Notes under the pieces: model-generated | What the model was told of the DNA's origin: nothing | Seen by the model: the letters and a program-made list of their open reading frames with translations, nothing else | The model's database searches: none | Shown here: positions 6,543 to 13,059 of the stretch, piece after piece | Layout: each line of letters opens with the position of its first letter | Numbering within the stretch: position 1 is the first letter of the stretch | Translations under genes and position numbers: made by a program | Origin: Bryobacterales bacterium | GTDB taxonomy: Bacteria > Cyanobacteriota > Vampirovibrionia > Obscuribacterales > Obscuribacteraceae | DNA length: 13,059 nt | Reading direction: 5' to 3' | Assembly (NCBI GenBank): GCA_903970295.1 | Contig: CAJCHQ010000973.1 | Span: 1-13,059, forward strand

Positions 6543-8141
6543 ATGAATAGTCCGCAGATGGTTTGCGTTGCCTGCGGCAACCAGTACCCGAGCGAATTAC
6601 GAATTTGCCCGTGCGATCACAAGTCGTTACTGCCAATCAACGCGGATCGTCGTGTTGGCAGCATCCTGAACGAGCGCTACGAAATTATCGCTACGCTGAA
6701 ATCTGGCGGCATGGGCACGGTGTATCAGGCTCGGCAACTGATGATGAATCGAATCGTCGCGATCAAAATGCTGCACCAGAATATGTTGACGAACATCGAT
6801 GCCTTGAAGCGCTTCCGGCTAGAGGCTCAGGCAGCCAGCCGATTGGGCATGCCTAATATACTGACGATCTATGATTTCGGTCTCACGCCGGAAGGGCATC
6901 CATACATGGTGATGCCCTTTCTGGATGGCGTCAGTCTCGACGAAGTGATGCTTAAGGAACATCGCCTCAAACCGCTGCGAATGCTCGATATTTCGATTCA
7001 AATTTGTGCTGCTCTGTCACACGCACACGCGAATGGTGTGTTGCATCGTGATATCAAACCGAGCAATATTATGCTTATAAATGATGATGACCGCACCGAT
7101 TTCGTCAAAATCGTAGATTTCGGGATCGCCAAAATCATAGATGCACTAGATACCGCATCTAGCTCTATTACGAAAACCGGTGAACTGTACGGTAGCCCGG
7201 CCTACATGAGCCCTGAACAGTGTCATGGCTCCGCACTGGATGCTCGTTCTGACATCTACTCGCTGGGCTGTCTGATGTACACGGCACTCACAGGTCACAA
7301 CTTCTTCGCTTCTGATTGCATGCTGCAAACTATGCAAAAACATATAAGCGAGATGCCATCGCCATTTTCGCAAGTGTGTCCGGGCGTCGATCTTCCGCAC
7401 GACCTCGAAGCTGCTGTTTTCAAATCTCTGGCGAAAAAACCGGCGGAGCGTTTCCAAACAATGAGTCAGTTCAAAGAAGAATTGAAAGCAATACGCCAGA
7501 AGATGCTCACTGCTGACGCGGTGAAACAAGAACAGAAAGATGCCCAGCTCAATTCCATCCGCAGCGCACACGTGCTTGCCGATGTTACGCAGCCACGGGG
7601 AGAGATTGTAGATGAAGTTGTACCAGCGTCCGCAGTAGCAACAGCAGCTGAAAACGCAGCTGTGTTAGGATCAGAGTCCGCAGCAATACCGGCGTCCGCA
7701 GCAAGAACAGGACCGTCCGCTAATTCGGGTCAGGCGTCGGGTTTGGGCCCGACTCCGTTCAAGATTCTTGCTCTTCATTCCAAGAAACTGGTGGCATGCA
7801 CTCTTGCATTCGTTGGTCTTGCGATGTTGGCGACTCTCGGGTTGGGGCATGCAAGCACGGGAGGTAAGCCGGTCGCATCATCAAATACACCGCCCCCGAG
7901 ACAATATCAACGGCTCCCTGCTGTCAGCTCCAAAACTAATGTTCTGCCAGCCACGAAGGCTAAATTGAGTGATGTGAAAGGGAAGCGTCTTTCCGTAATC
8001 AGTTCAACACGAAAGGTTCGGATAGCCCGGCGGCACTCAAGCCCGATGCCCACCTCACCTTTTGTGCATGATGAACAACCTCAATATGACAACGTCGTTG
8101 GTAGTGACGGTCATCGTCACGCTTACAGCTCTTATCGCTAA
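6543..8141 (+). CDS. Transmembrane Ser/Thr protein kinase with N-terminal Cys-cluster
   Basis: A 532-residue Hanks-type kinase. Residues 1-30 contain VCVACG and ICPCD (Cys8, Cys11, Cys22, Cys24), a small zinc-ribbon-like cluster. The kinase domain spans about 46-315, with the Gly-rich loop SGGMGTV at 54-60, Lys75 in VAIK, the catalytic loop HRDIKPSN at 168-175, DFG at 192-194 and activation loop end GSPAYMSPEQ at 217-226. These are the features of an active PknB-like enzyme. A polar helix and an Ala/Ser/Pro-rich linker (about 360-400) lead to one membrane span at about 416-435. A basic, low-complexity tail of about 95 residues would face outside; no PASTA repeats are seen. The ATG at 6543 follows GAGGGAGGG by 10 bases. 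An in-frame ATG at 6459 lacks a ribosome binding site and only adds a basic tract. Substrates are unknown. Confidence 0.95.
   Translation: MNSPQMVCVACGNQYPSELRICPCDHKSLLPINADRRVGSILNERYEIIATLKSGGMGTVYQARQLMMNRIVAIKMLHQNMLTNIDALKRFRLEAQAASRLGMPNILTIYDFGLTPEGHPYMVMPFLDGVSLDEVMLKEHRLKPLRMLDISIQICAALSHAHANGVLHRDIKPSNIMLINDDDRTDFVKIVDFGIAKIIDALDTASSSITKTGELYGSPAYMSPEQCHGSALDARSDIYSLGCLMYTALTGHNFFASDCMLQTMQKHISEMPSPFSQVCPGVDLPHDLEAAVFKSLAKKPAERFQTMSQFKEELKAIRQKMLTADAVKQEQKDAQLNSIRSAHVLADVTQPRGEIVDEVVPASAVATAAENAAVLGSESAAIPASAARTGPSANSGQASGLGPTPFKILALHSKKLVACTLAFVGLAMLATLGLGHASTGGKPVASSNTPPPRQYQRLPAVSSKTNVLPATKAKLSDVKGKRLSVISSTRKVRIARRHSSPMPTSPFVHDEQPQYDNVVGSDGHRHAYSSYR
7628..7720 (+). repeat. Short in-phase repeats in the kinase linker
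   Basis: GTCCGCAG occurs at 7628-7635, 7676-7683 and 7694-7701, and a shortened GTCCGC at 7715-7720. The spacings of 48, 18 and 21 bases keep the reading frame. They encode repeated ASA/ESA/ASA/PSA steps in the flexible Ala/Ser/Pro-rich linker between kinase domain and membrane span. This probably reflects repeat-driven growth of a disordered linker. Confidence 0.5.
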
Positions 8142-8211
8142 AAATTTTCCGCGGTTACCATACACTTGCTCAAGTGTGCTGCTGCATCGTAGCAATGAAT
8201 AATCTCAATTT

Positions 8212-8223
8212 ATGCTGCAGCAT
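8212..8223. promoter_or_regulatory. 12 bp perfect palindrome before the phosphatidyltransferase gene
   Basis: ATGCTGCAGCAT is self-complementary over 12 bases and ends 12 bases before the ATG at 8236. A second small hairpin, ACACTT (8162-8167) with AAGTGT (8172-8177), lies 35 bases further upstream. The position suits an operator or a leader structure that affects ribosome access. No function is established. Confidence 0.3.
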
Positions 8224-8235
8224 GTGTAGCGCAGC

Positions 8236-8808
8236 ATGGATGTCTTCATGTCAAACATTCCTAATATCATTACGAGCGCCCGCTTGCTCGCAGCAGCCAT
8301 CTTGCTTTTGCTGATCGTACTTCGCGCCGACCATGGAGCTGACTATTTCCTGCTGCTATTTGCGATTGCTGGGGTGTCAGACATGCTCGACGGATTCATC
8401 GCTCGAAGATTCAATTGGTGCACCGAATGTGGTGCTAAGCTAGACAGTATTTCAGATTTGATGCTGTATATCGCAGTGACAATATTTCTTTTCACCGCTT
8501 GCCCGGCCGATCTTAGCAAATGTGGCTGGTGTATCCTATTAGGAGCGGCGGTGCAGGGATTCCATTGTTTGCTCGCTCTGCTCAAATTGAAACAATACCC
8601 GGCTTATCACACCATCTTTTCCAGAGTCTGTGCTTATGCAATGTTCTTTGGCGTGATCGCTTTTTGGCAGACCCGACTGAGTGGAATTGTTTTCTTTTTA
8701 GTTTCAGCCTGGGTGGCTTCATCGTGCGAAGGAATAATCATTACCTCTGTTCTGAAGAAACCAATGACTAATATAGATGGCATTTTCTCTGCCCTGGCGG
8801 CGAGATAA
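8236..8808 (+). CDS. CDP-alcohol phosphatidyltransferase family membrane protein
   Basis: A 190-residue integral membrane enzyme. It carries the complete family signature DGxxARx8GxxxDxxxD: Asp49, Asp52-Gly53, Ala56-Arg57, Gly66, Asp70 and Asp74, in SDMLDGFIARRFNWCTECG and the AKLDSISD that follows. These Asp residues bind two metal ions and the CDP-linked donor. Hydrophobic segments at about 10-30, 35-50, 75-88, 97-116, 125-145 and 150-170 fit the six-helix fold. The family transfers a phosphatidyl group from CDP-diacylglycerol to an alcohol such as glycerol-3-phosphate (PgsA), inositol phosphate or an amino-alcohol; the acceptor cannot be told from the motif. A second in-frame ATG at 8248 (MSNIPNIITSARL) is an equally good start, because neither has a strong ribosome binding site. 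It follows the kinase by 94 bp, so co-transcription is possible. It ends 2 bp before the convergent HMA-like gene. Confidence 0.92.
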   Translation: MDVFMSNIPNIITSARLLAAAILLLLIVLRADHGADYFLLLFAIAGVSDMLDGFIARRFNWCTECGAKLDSISDLMLYIAVTIFLFTACPADLSKCGWCILLGAAVQGFHCLLALLKLKQYPAYHTIFSRVCAYAMFFGVIAFWQTRLSGIVFFLVSAWVASSCEGIIITSVLKKPMTNIDGIFSALAAR

Positions 8809-8810
8809 CG

Positions 8811-9275
8811 CTACCATTTTGCTGATTCGACGATCTCGGACGCTTTGTACTCGTTGTGCTTGACACATTTCTCGATTTCGTTCAAATCGATAAAGCGCAA
8901 GTCGTAAATAACAACCGCGGTCGCAACCTTGTGTACGATCTTGTCTGACTGCTGCTGTTGCGGAACCGGTTCACGGGTGACGTGCGAAAAAGTTACGCCC
9001 AGCTGATGGCGCAGTTTTCCCTCGAGTTCGAGCAAGCATCCCTGGCACATCGAACCGGACAGCTGCATGCTTGCTCGCCGCCAATTCTGTCCTTTAGTTG
9101 TGTCAAGTTGTTCCAGGGTGGGTTCCCTGATCACAGGAACAGGCAAAGTGCCACGCAGTCCCGGACTTGCACCCTGCTCCTCAGATGCATCTGTTTGTGC
9201 CGTTACCGAACACACTGAAAGCCACGACGGTGCCACAACTAGCGCTATGATCAGTGAGGTCAGGTTTTTCAGCAT
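8811..9275 (-). CDS. Exported HMA-like protein with a CxxC motif
   Basis: A 154-residue protein. A Sec signal peptide spans about 1-26 (hydrophobic core LIIALVVAPSWLSV, then VTAQ). A polar linker runs to about residue 65. Then comes a segment with the beta-alpha-beta-beta-alpha-beta order of heavy-metal-associated domains. The first strand runs into the motif loop SGSMCQGC, with Cys77 and Cys80 where HMA proteins have GMxCxxC. The helix LLELEGKLRHQLGV, the strand ATAVVIYDLRF, the helix DLNEIEKCVKHN and a last strand follow. If this reading is right it is an extracytoplasmic copper or other soft-metal binder, or a CxxC redox-type relative. A Gln run (PQQQQ) sits in the loop between strands two and three. 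The ATG at 9273-9275 has GGAGA upstream (9282-9286). The small membrane protein gene ends 85 bp upstream on the same strand. Confidence 0.75.
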   Translation of the reverse strand: MLKNLTSLIIALVVAPSWLSVCSVTAQTDASEEQGASPGLRGTLPVPVIREPTLEQLDTTKGQNWRRASMQLSGSMCQGCLLELEGKLRHQLGVTFSHVTREPVPQQQQSDKIVHKVATAVVIYDLRFIDLNEIEKCVKHNEYKASEIVESAKW

Positions 9276-9335
9276 CGACTGTCTCCAGTTTGCGAGGGCG
9301 CGGAACTGGGCGATTCTCTCACGGCTGAGGCTCGA

Positions 9336-9347
9336 CGTCGATACCTA
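9336..9347 (+). repeat. 12 bp motif, copy upstream of the HMA-like gene
   Basis: CGTCGATACCTA at 9336-9347 recurs as its exact reverse complement at 9632-9643. This copy lies 60 bases upstream of the HMA-like gene start. The pair brackets the small membrane protein gene (9361-9600). It may be a shared regulator site or the ends of a small inserted unit. Confidence 0.35.
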
Positions 9348-9360
9348 CAGTAAGGGGTCT

Positions 9361-9600
9361 CTAGTTGGACGAACTTTTTTCGGCGCCAGGCAATGCGCCC
9401 GTGACATCAGTGCGCTGCTGATCCATTTTCTGGCCCAAGTTGTGGATGCTTTGACCGGTCATGCCACTGCCATACAAAATAACGAAGGTGATGAATGCGA
9501 TCGCAAAGGCAATGCCTAATGCAATTCCCGCTGTGTCACCACCGCGGTTCGCTTGCATATTATCCACGCGGACCGGTTCGTTATCGTTCACGTGAGCCAT
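9361..9600 (-). CDS. Small single-span membrane protein, 79 residues
   Basis: I do not recognise this family. The ATG at 9598-9600 follows GAGGGAAAA at good spacing, which supports translation. Residues 1-22 are polar (NDNEPVRVDNMQANRGGDTA). A clear membrane helix spans about 24-44 (GIALGIAFAIAFITFVILYG), and a polar, Gln/Asp/Ser-rich tail follows. With no basic n-region and no cleavage site, it is more likely an anchored protein than a secreted one. The upstream region contains the AT-rich TATATACATAAA (9622-9633, minus strand), which could serve as part of a promoter, and a copy of the 12 bp motif. The HMA-like gene follows after 85 bp without a terminator, so the two may form a unit concerned with the envelope. 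Confidence 0.65.
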   Translation of the reverse strand: MAHVNDNEPVRVDNMQANRGGDTAGIALGIAFAIAFITFVILYGSGMTGQSIHNLGQKMDQQRTDVTGALPGAEKSSSN

Positions 9601-9631
9601 GAGTTTTCCCTCGATTCACTGTTTATGTATA

Positions 9632-9643
9632 TAGGTATCGACG
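9632..9643 (-). repeat. 12 bp motif, inverted copy upstream of the small membrane protein gene
   Basis: TAGGTATCGACG at 9632-9643 is the exact reverse complement of 9336-9347. It lies 31 bases upstream of the start codon of the 79-residue protein and next to the AT-rich candidate promoter, a position suited to a regulator binding site. Confidence 0.35.
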
Positions 9644-9924
9644 CTCTCGACTTGAGTCAGTTCCCCGCCCAGCCTTGCTCTACAGCAGATGACAGCAGCG
9701 CGACTTGGGTCGATTACGGTCGAAGAAGACCACCACGGGTGACGTTCTTGCCAATTCAGCTGCAGACAATCGCACTTTATGCTCAGTCGCTTTATGAATG
9801 GAGATTAAACCCAGGAACCAGAACACTGTCCTTTCGTCAATGAGTTTACAAGGCACAAGCGATTCAATCCTTCAAAAAGATGTAACCTGTCCCCAGGATT
9901 CGAAGTGCATTAAACAACAAAAGT

Positions 9925-9946
9925 GGCGCCCCTAAGGCGCCTTTTT
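9925..9946. terminator. Rho-independent terminator, possibly bidirectional
   Basis: GGCGCC at 9925-9930, a five-base loop, GGCGCC at 9936-9941 and TTTTT at 9942-9946 make a standard terminator on the plus strand. On the minus strand the stem is followed by ACTTTTGTTGTTT, which is also U-rich. It lies 18 bases beyond the stop of the minus-strand short-chain dehydrogenase gene. Its main use is therefore probably to end that transcript, since no plus-strand gene is seen upstream. Confidence 0.8.
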
Positions 9947-9963
9947 AATGGCAATTTGTGAGC

Positions 9964-10986
9964 TTACCCCAGCTCGTTGTTGCGAACCGCGGCGTCGTCC
10001 GACAGTTTCGTCAAGATTGAGGGTGATATTGAGCTTTCACTGTCTTTCCCTTTCGCGGTAGCACTGCCAATGCCACCTTCCTGAGGAAGAAACAAGTTAG
10101 TCAATCCAAGCAGATCACCGATCAGATTTGGTGCAATTGCGTGTGCGATACGGGCCACCTGAGCTTGCATTGATATGACGAGATTGGCATCTCCATATCT
10201 GCAAGCGTTTGCAATTTGCTTCGCCGCCTCCTCAGCGTTGATGCTCGTCACTGGCAGCGCGTCCATGATCGAAAACATCGCGTACTCGACTTTGTTGTGG
10301 CCCTTTATGTCAGCGTTCCTGGGGCTTCCTGTGCGCATTAAACCGGGACAAACGGTGGTCACAAAGATATTTTGTCTGAGCAATTCTGCTCGCATTCCCT
10401 CTGATAAGCCGACCAGGGCATGTTTGCTCGCGCAGTAAGGCAAAAGGTGCGGCACGCTAATCAAACCGGCGATTGATGCGATGTTGACGATCCTTCCTTC
10501 ATGCTTGCGTTTCATCGCCGGTAGCACTGCTGCCATCGTGTAGAGTGGACCCCAAAAGTGAGTATTCATCGAATCTTCGTAGTCCTTTAAAGTCTGCTCT
10601 TGCATCGGTCCGACTTCGATCAGCCCTGCATTATTTATAAGGATATCGACTTCGCCGCACTCGCGCGCAATCGTGGCGACCGTGTGTTCGACTTCTTGTT
10701 TGCTAGTGACATCGCATCTGAAAGTATACAACCTGTAGGGATCGAGATTGAGAAACGATCGCGCTCTGTCTAATTCATCACCATCGCGCGCAACAAGCGC
10801 AAGAGTTGCCCCTTCCTGGGCGAAAACGCGAGCAATCTCAAGGCCGAGTCCGCGCGAGCCACCGGTGATCAGTACGACTTTATCCCGGAAGCTTGTCTCA
10901 CGCAGCTGTTTCACTATCGCTGAAATTGTTGCACCGACTCCGATTACACCTGCAGCGATAGACAAAATGTTGTGACGACGTTTCAT
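9964..10986 (-). CDS. Membrane-anchored short-chain dehydrogenase/reductase (SDR)
   Basis: A 340-residue NAD(P)-dependent oxidoreductase of the classical SDR type. Motifs in order are the cofactor loop TGGSRGLG at 41-48, Asp92 in CDVT, NNAG at 118-121, Asn141 in SMNTHFWG, catalytic Ser171 in NIASIAG, the YCASK motif with Tyr184 and Lys188, and CPGLMRTG at 213-220. The Arg at about 67 after the second strand (VARDGDEL) suggests NADP preference, which is inference. A hydrophobic stretch at about 8-26 (LSIAAGVIGVGATISAIV) precedes the Rossmann domain and probably anchors the enzyme to the membrane. About 80 extra residues follow the core, longer than the usual 250-residue family. The ATG at 10984-10986 follows AAAGGG by eight bases. 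The substrate is unknown. It is divergent from the GH5 gene and ends at a terminator. Confidence 0.93.
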   Translation of the reverse strand: MKRRHNILSIAAGVIGVGATISAIVKQLRETSFRDKVVLITGGSRGLGLEIARVFAQEGATLALVARDGDELDRARSFLNLDPYRLYTFRCDVTSKQEVEHTVATIARECGEVDILINNAGLIEVGPMQEQTLKDYEDSMNTHFWGPLYTMAAVLPAMKRKHEGRIVNIASIAGLISVPHLLPYCASKHALVGLSEGMRAELLRQNIFVTTVCPGLMRTGSPRNADIKGHNKVEYAMFSIMDALPVTSINAEEAAKQIANACRYGDANLVISMQAQVARIAHAIAPNLIGDLLGLTNLFLPQEGGIGSATAKGKDSESSISPSILTKLSDDAAVRNNELG

Positions 10987-11033
10987 TCTAGTTTCCCTTT
11001 GATAGCGTAGTTGGTTAAGCAGATGGAACTAGA
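10987..11033. promoter_or_regulatory. Inverted repeat in the gap between the SDR start and the GH5 frame
   Basis: TCTAGTT at 10987-10993 and AACTAGA at 11027-11033 are exact reverse complements. The left copy abuts the SDR start codon. The right copy abuts the first ATG (11033) of the plus-strand GH5 frame. This symmetric arrangement could be an operator controlling a divergent pair. Confidence 0.3.
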
Positions 11034-11197
11034 TGGCGACAAAAAAGTTCCTTGTTTACATACGCTCAGCTCGAGCGCATAATTATCGCGTCAAGCGATT
11101 AGCGTCGCGGCGCAGACCGCTGGCGACTTTGGTCAGCAAAAGATGCAGGACCTCGCTCACACGCACGGGCTTTACGCACAAAAGCCTGGCACGAAGA

Positions 11198-12283
11198 ATG
11201 CAGCAGGTAAGAGAAGTGAAATGTAGTTCGAAGGCGAGACCTCGACGATTCGGTCAACGGGCTTTTTCATTTTCATTCTGGTTGGGCTTTTTGGTGTGCG
11301 CGCTAGACCTTGTGCAGGGGCAGGCTGCCCAGGCACAAAATGCGTACGACTTCAACCGCAGATTGGGAACTGGTATCAATCTCGGCAACGCACTGGAGGC
11401 GCCTAAAGAAGGTGACTGGGGTGTAGTGTTGCAAGCTGATTATTTTCGCCTGATTAAAGAGGCCGGCTTTACTCACGTGCGGCTGCCTGTAAGTTGGTCC
11501 ACACATGCTGGTGCCGAGCCTCCATATACATTGGAGCCGGCTTTTGTCGAGCGTGTCGAGTGGGCGCTTAAACAGGCTCGCGCGAATGGGCTAGCGGTGG
11601 TCCTAAACATGCATCATTACGGGGAAATGGAGGAAAACCCGGGGGCCCATACGGAACGTTTTCTCTCTATGTGGAAGCAAATCTCGGAACATTTCGCCAA
11701 TCAACCCGAGGACGTGGCTTTCGAAATTTATAACGAGCCGGCGAAAAAGATGGATGCTGATAAATGGAATGCAATGTTCGATCGTGCGTTAAATATAGTG
11801 CGCGCTACAAATCCGCACCGGTGCGTTGTCGTTGGTCCGGTGAACTGGAACAGCATCGATCAACTTCAATCATTGCAACTGCCCGCTGACAAGAATCTTT
11901 TAGTGACCGTGCACTACTATTCGCCAATTCATTTCACCCATCAAGGTGCGAGCTGGATCGGTGCCGAGAGCAATGCATGGCTTGGTACGACTTGGACCGG
12001 CGCAGAGAAAGAAACGGCCGAGCTCTCCTCCGATTTTGACAAGGCTTACAACTGGGGACATGAACATGATCTTCCCCTATACCTGGGTGAGTTTGGTGCT
12101 TTTTCTAAAGCCGCTATGGATTCGCGTGCTCGATGGACAAAAGCTGTTCTCACCGAAGCACAGAAACGCAATATGTCAACCGCCTACTGGGAGTTTTGCT
12201 CGGGATTTGGTGCCTATGATCCTGAAACTCGCCAATGGCGAGAGCCGATATTGAAAGCTTTGCAAACACGTATCGCGCGCTAA
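11198..12283 (+). CDS. Secreted glycoside hydrolase family 5 enzyme (cellulase/endoglucanase-like)
   Basis: An exported GH5 hydrolase of 361 residues from this start. A signal peptide core (SFSFWLGFLVCALDLV) at about residue 24-39 is followed by a likely cleavage at about 46 (GQAAQAQ). GH5 hallmarks in order are GTGINLGNALE, THVRLPVSW, VVLNMHHYGEM, FEIYNEP with the acid/base Glu180, VTVHYYSPIHF and LYLGEFGAFS with the nucleophile Glu298. AYWEFCSGFG near the C-terminus carries the conserved Trp. The fold is a TIM barrel that cleaves beta-1,4-glucans or mannans with retention; the exact polymer is not readable. The frame is open back to an ATG at 11033, but residues from there are an Arg/Lys-rich stretch of 55 that does not look translated. 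A GTG at 11216 with AGG eight bases upstream is a third possible start. No carbohydrate-binding module is present. Confidence 0.93.
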   Translation: MQQVREVKCSSKARPRRFGQRAFSFSFWLGFLVCALDLVQGQAAQAQNAYDFNRRLGTGINLGNALEAPKEGDWGVVLQADYFRLIKEAGFTHVRLPVSWSTHAGAEPPYTLEPAFVERVEWALKQARANGLAVVLNMHHYGEMEENPGAHTERFLSMWKQISEHFANQPEDVAFEIYNEPAKKMDADKWNAMFDRALNIVRATNPHRCVVVGPVNWNSIDQLQSLQLPADKNLLVTVHYYSPIHFTHQGASWIGAESNAWLGTTWTGAEKETAELSSDFDKAYNWGHEHDLPLYLGEFGAFSKAAMDSRARWTKAVLTEAQKRNMSTAYWEFCSGFGAYDPETRQWREPILKALQTRIAR

Positions 12284-12416
12284 AACAATGCTTTTGGCAG
12301 ATACAGATAATACTTGTCCATTCCAGCGATGCTTCTCGATCATGGATGATCCTTTTCGGGTAGAGTTAATCGGCGACTAGATCGTTCCTCATCGTTATAG
12401 CCAGAGAAGAATAAAT

Positions 12417-13059
12417 ATGACACACTGCAAGTTCTCGCGAATATTCGTTCTCACCATCATTGCTTGCTCAACGCTGTTGTCTGGTTTTTTTCGAGAAGTT
12501 CAAGCCTGCACTGGTATCCGCCTGAAAGCTGAGGATGGTTCGGTGGTGCATGCCCGAACATTGGAATTTGCGCTTGATTTGCAGTCAGACGTGATTATGG
12601 TGCCTCGTGGATATACCCGATCAGGGACCACGCCGGACGGAAAAAAAGGTCTTCAGTGGAAGTCCAAATATGCCAGTGTGGGTGCTAATGGTGTCGGATT
12701 GCCATTTATATTTGACGGCATCAATGAAAAAGGCTTAGCCGCAGGGTTATTCTATTTTCCCACGTCCGCTGGATACATGCCGTATGTCGCTAGCGATGCT
12801 GATAATACATTAGCTCCATGGGAACTTGGTTCGTGGATATTGGAAAACTTCGCTAGTGTCTCCGAAGTTAGAGAGAACATCAGCAAGGTAGTGGTACCAG
12901 GGGTGGTATTTCAAACTTGGGGGTTTGCACCCGAGGTTCATTTTGTTGTGCATGATGCCTCGGGTCAGAGCATCGTAATCGAGTACGTTGGTGGCAAGCT
13001 GCACTTACATGATAATCCGCTGGGTGTGATGAGTAACTCGCCCACCTACGATTGGCACA
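12417..13059 (+). CDS. Exported choloylglycine hydrolase/penicillin V acylase-family Ntn-hydrolase, 3' truncated
   Basis: The 214 visible residues belong to the linear amide C-N hydrolase (conjugated bile acid hydrolase) family. The signal peptide is basic, then hydrophobic (IFVLTIIACSTLLSGF), and ends EVQA. The next residue is Cys31 in CTGIRLKAEDGS, the N-terminal nucleophile of the family. Arg47 and Glu50 in HARTLEF occupy the conserved Arg and Asp/Glu sites. FDGINEKGLAAGLFYFP at about 100-116 is the typical core, and Asn207 in MSNSPTYDWH aligns with the catalytic Asn. The family hydrolyses amide bonds in bile-salt conjugates, penicillin V or acyl-homoserine lactones; which one cannot be told. 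A cut after Ala30 would expose Cys31 directly. The ATG follows GAGAAG, a weak ribosome binding site, and the gene lies 133 bp after the GH5 gene. About 130 residues are probably missing beyond the window. Confidence 0.92.
   Translation, partial: MTHCKFSRIFVLTIIACSTLLSGFFREVQACTGIRLKAEDGSVVHARTLEFALDLQSDVIMVPRGYTRSGTTPDGKKGLQWKSKYASVGANGVGLPFIFDGINEKGLAAGLFYFPTSAGYMPYVASDADNTLAPWELGSWILENFASVSEVRENISKVVVPGVVFQTWGFAPEVHFVVHDASGQSIVIEYVGGKLHLHDNPLGVMSNSPTYDWH

Larger units (their letters stand above)
9601..9963. other. Intergenic region with one terminator
   Basis: About 360 bp without a credible gene. One open plus-strand frame running into it from 9553 overlaps the small membrane gene, has no ribosome binding site, and has a translation unlike a protein. 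The region holds the probable promoter of the small membrane protein near 9622-9643 and the terminator hairpin at 9925-9946. Nothing else is recognisable. Confidence 0.5.

Noticed and set aside
7146..7571. Minus-strand open frame of 141 codons opposite the kinase
   Set aside because: It lies inside the kinase coding region, and its His/Phe/Arg-rich translation is typical of an antisense shadow.
9553..9843. Plus-strand open frame of 96 codons near the small membrane protein
   Set aside because: It has no ribosome binding site, overlaps the start of a better-supported gene on the other strand, and shows no protein-like pattern. The plus-strand terminator at 9925 is better explained by the minus-strand SDR gene.

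Overview
The window looks like an ordinary chromosomal stretch of a diderm bacterium of medium GC. It has Sec- and Tat-type signal peptides, a NosF-type ABC exporter, single-gene or two-gene transcription units on both strands, and fairly long intergenic gaps. The PknB-like kinase with an N-terminal Cys motif, an N-terminal-signal TPR protein and several GCGATCGC palindromes would fit a non-photosynthetic relative of cyanobacteria (Vampirovibrionia/Melainabacteria, for example Obscuribacterales). That assignment is inference only. No rRNA, tRNA, CRISPR array, transposase or phage gene was seen.

Region 1-1197 (minus strand) holds an ABC-2 type export unit: a complete ATPase followed by the start of its permease, joined by a TAATG overlap. 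After a gene-free 340 bp gap, a secreted TPR-repeat protein (plus, 1540-2615) is broken by an apparent single-base deletion near 2187. It converges, with a 10 bp overlap, on a DUF1460 cell-wall amidase-like protein. That protein lies just downstream of the ribosome-rescue factor arfB (minus).

Region 4031-6174 holds an unknown soluble protein and a membrane-anchored alpha/beta hydrolase (both minus), then an unknown 126-residue protein (plus). Region 6175-6542 is a GC-rich, hairpin-rich gene-free leader. It precedes a Ser/Thr kinase (plus) with a Cys-cluster N-terminus, a single membrane span and an extracytoplasmic tail. A CDP-alcohol phosphatidyltransferase follows.

Region 8811-9600 (minus) is a possible two-gene unit: a small single-span membrane protein and a secreted HMA-like (CxxC) protein. 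The two share a 12 bp motif upstream. A strong hairpin terminator at 9925-9946 precedes a membrane-anchored short-chain dehydrogenase (minus). Divergent from it are two exported hydrolases on the plus strand: a GH5 glycosidase and a choloylglycine/penicillin V acylase-family Ntn-hydrolase cut by the window end.

The genes do not form one obvious pathway; the common theme is the envelope and secretion. I see no clear new multi-gene system. The best leads are the structured leader before the kinase, the motif shared by the small membrane protein and the HMA-like gene, and the frameshifted TPR gene.
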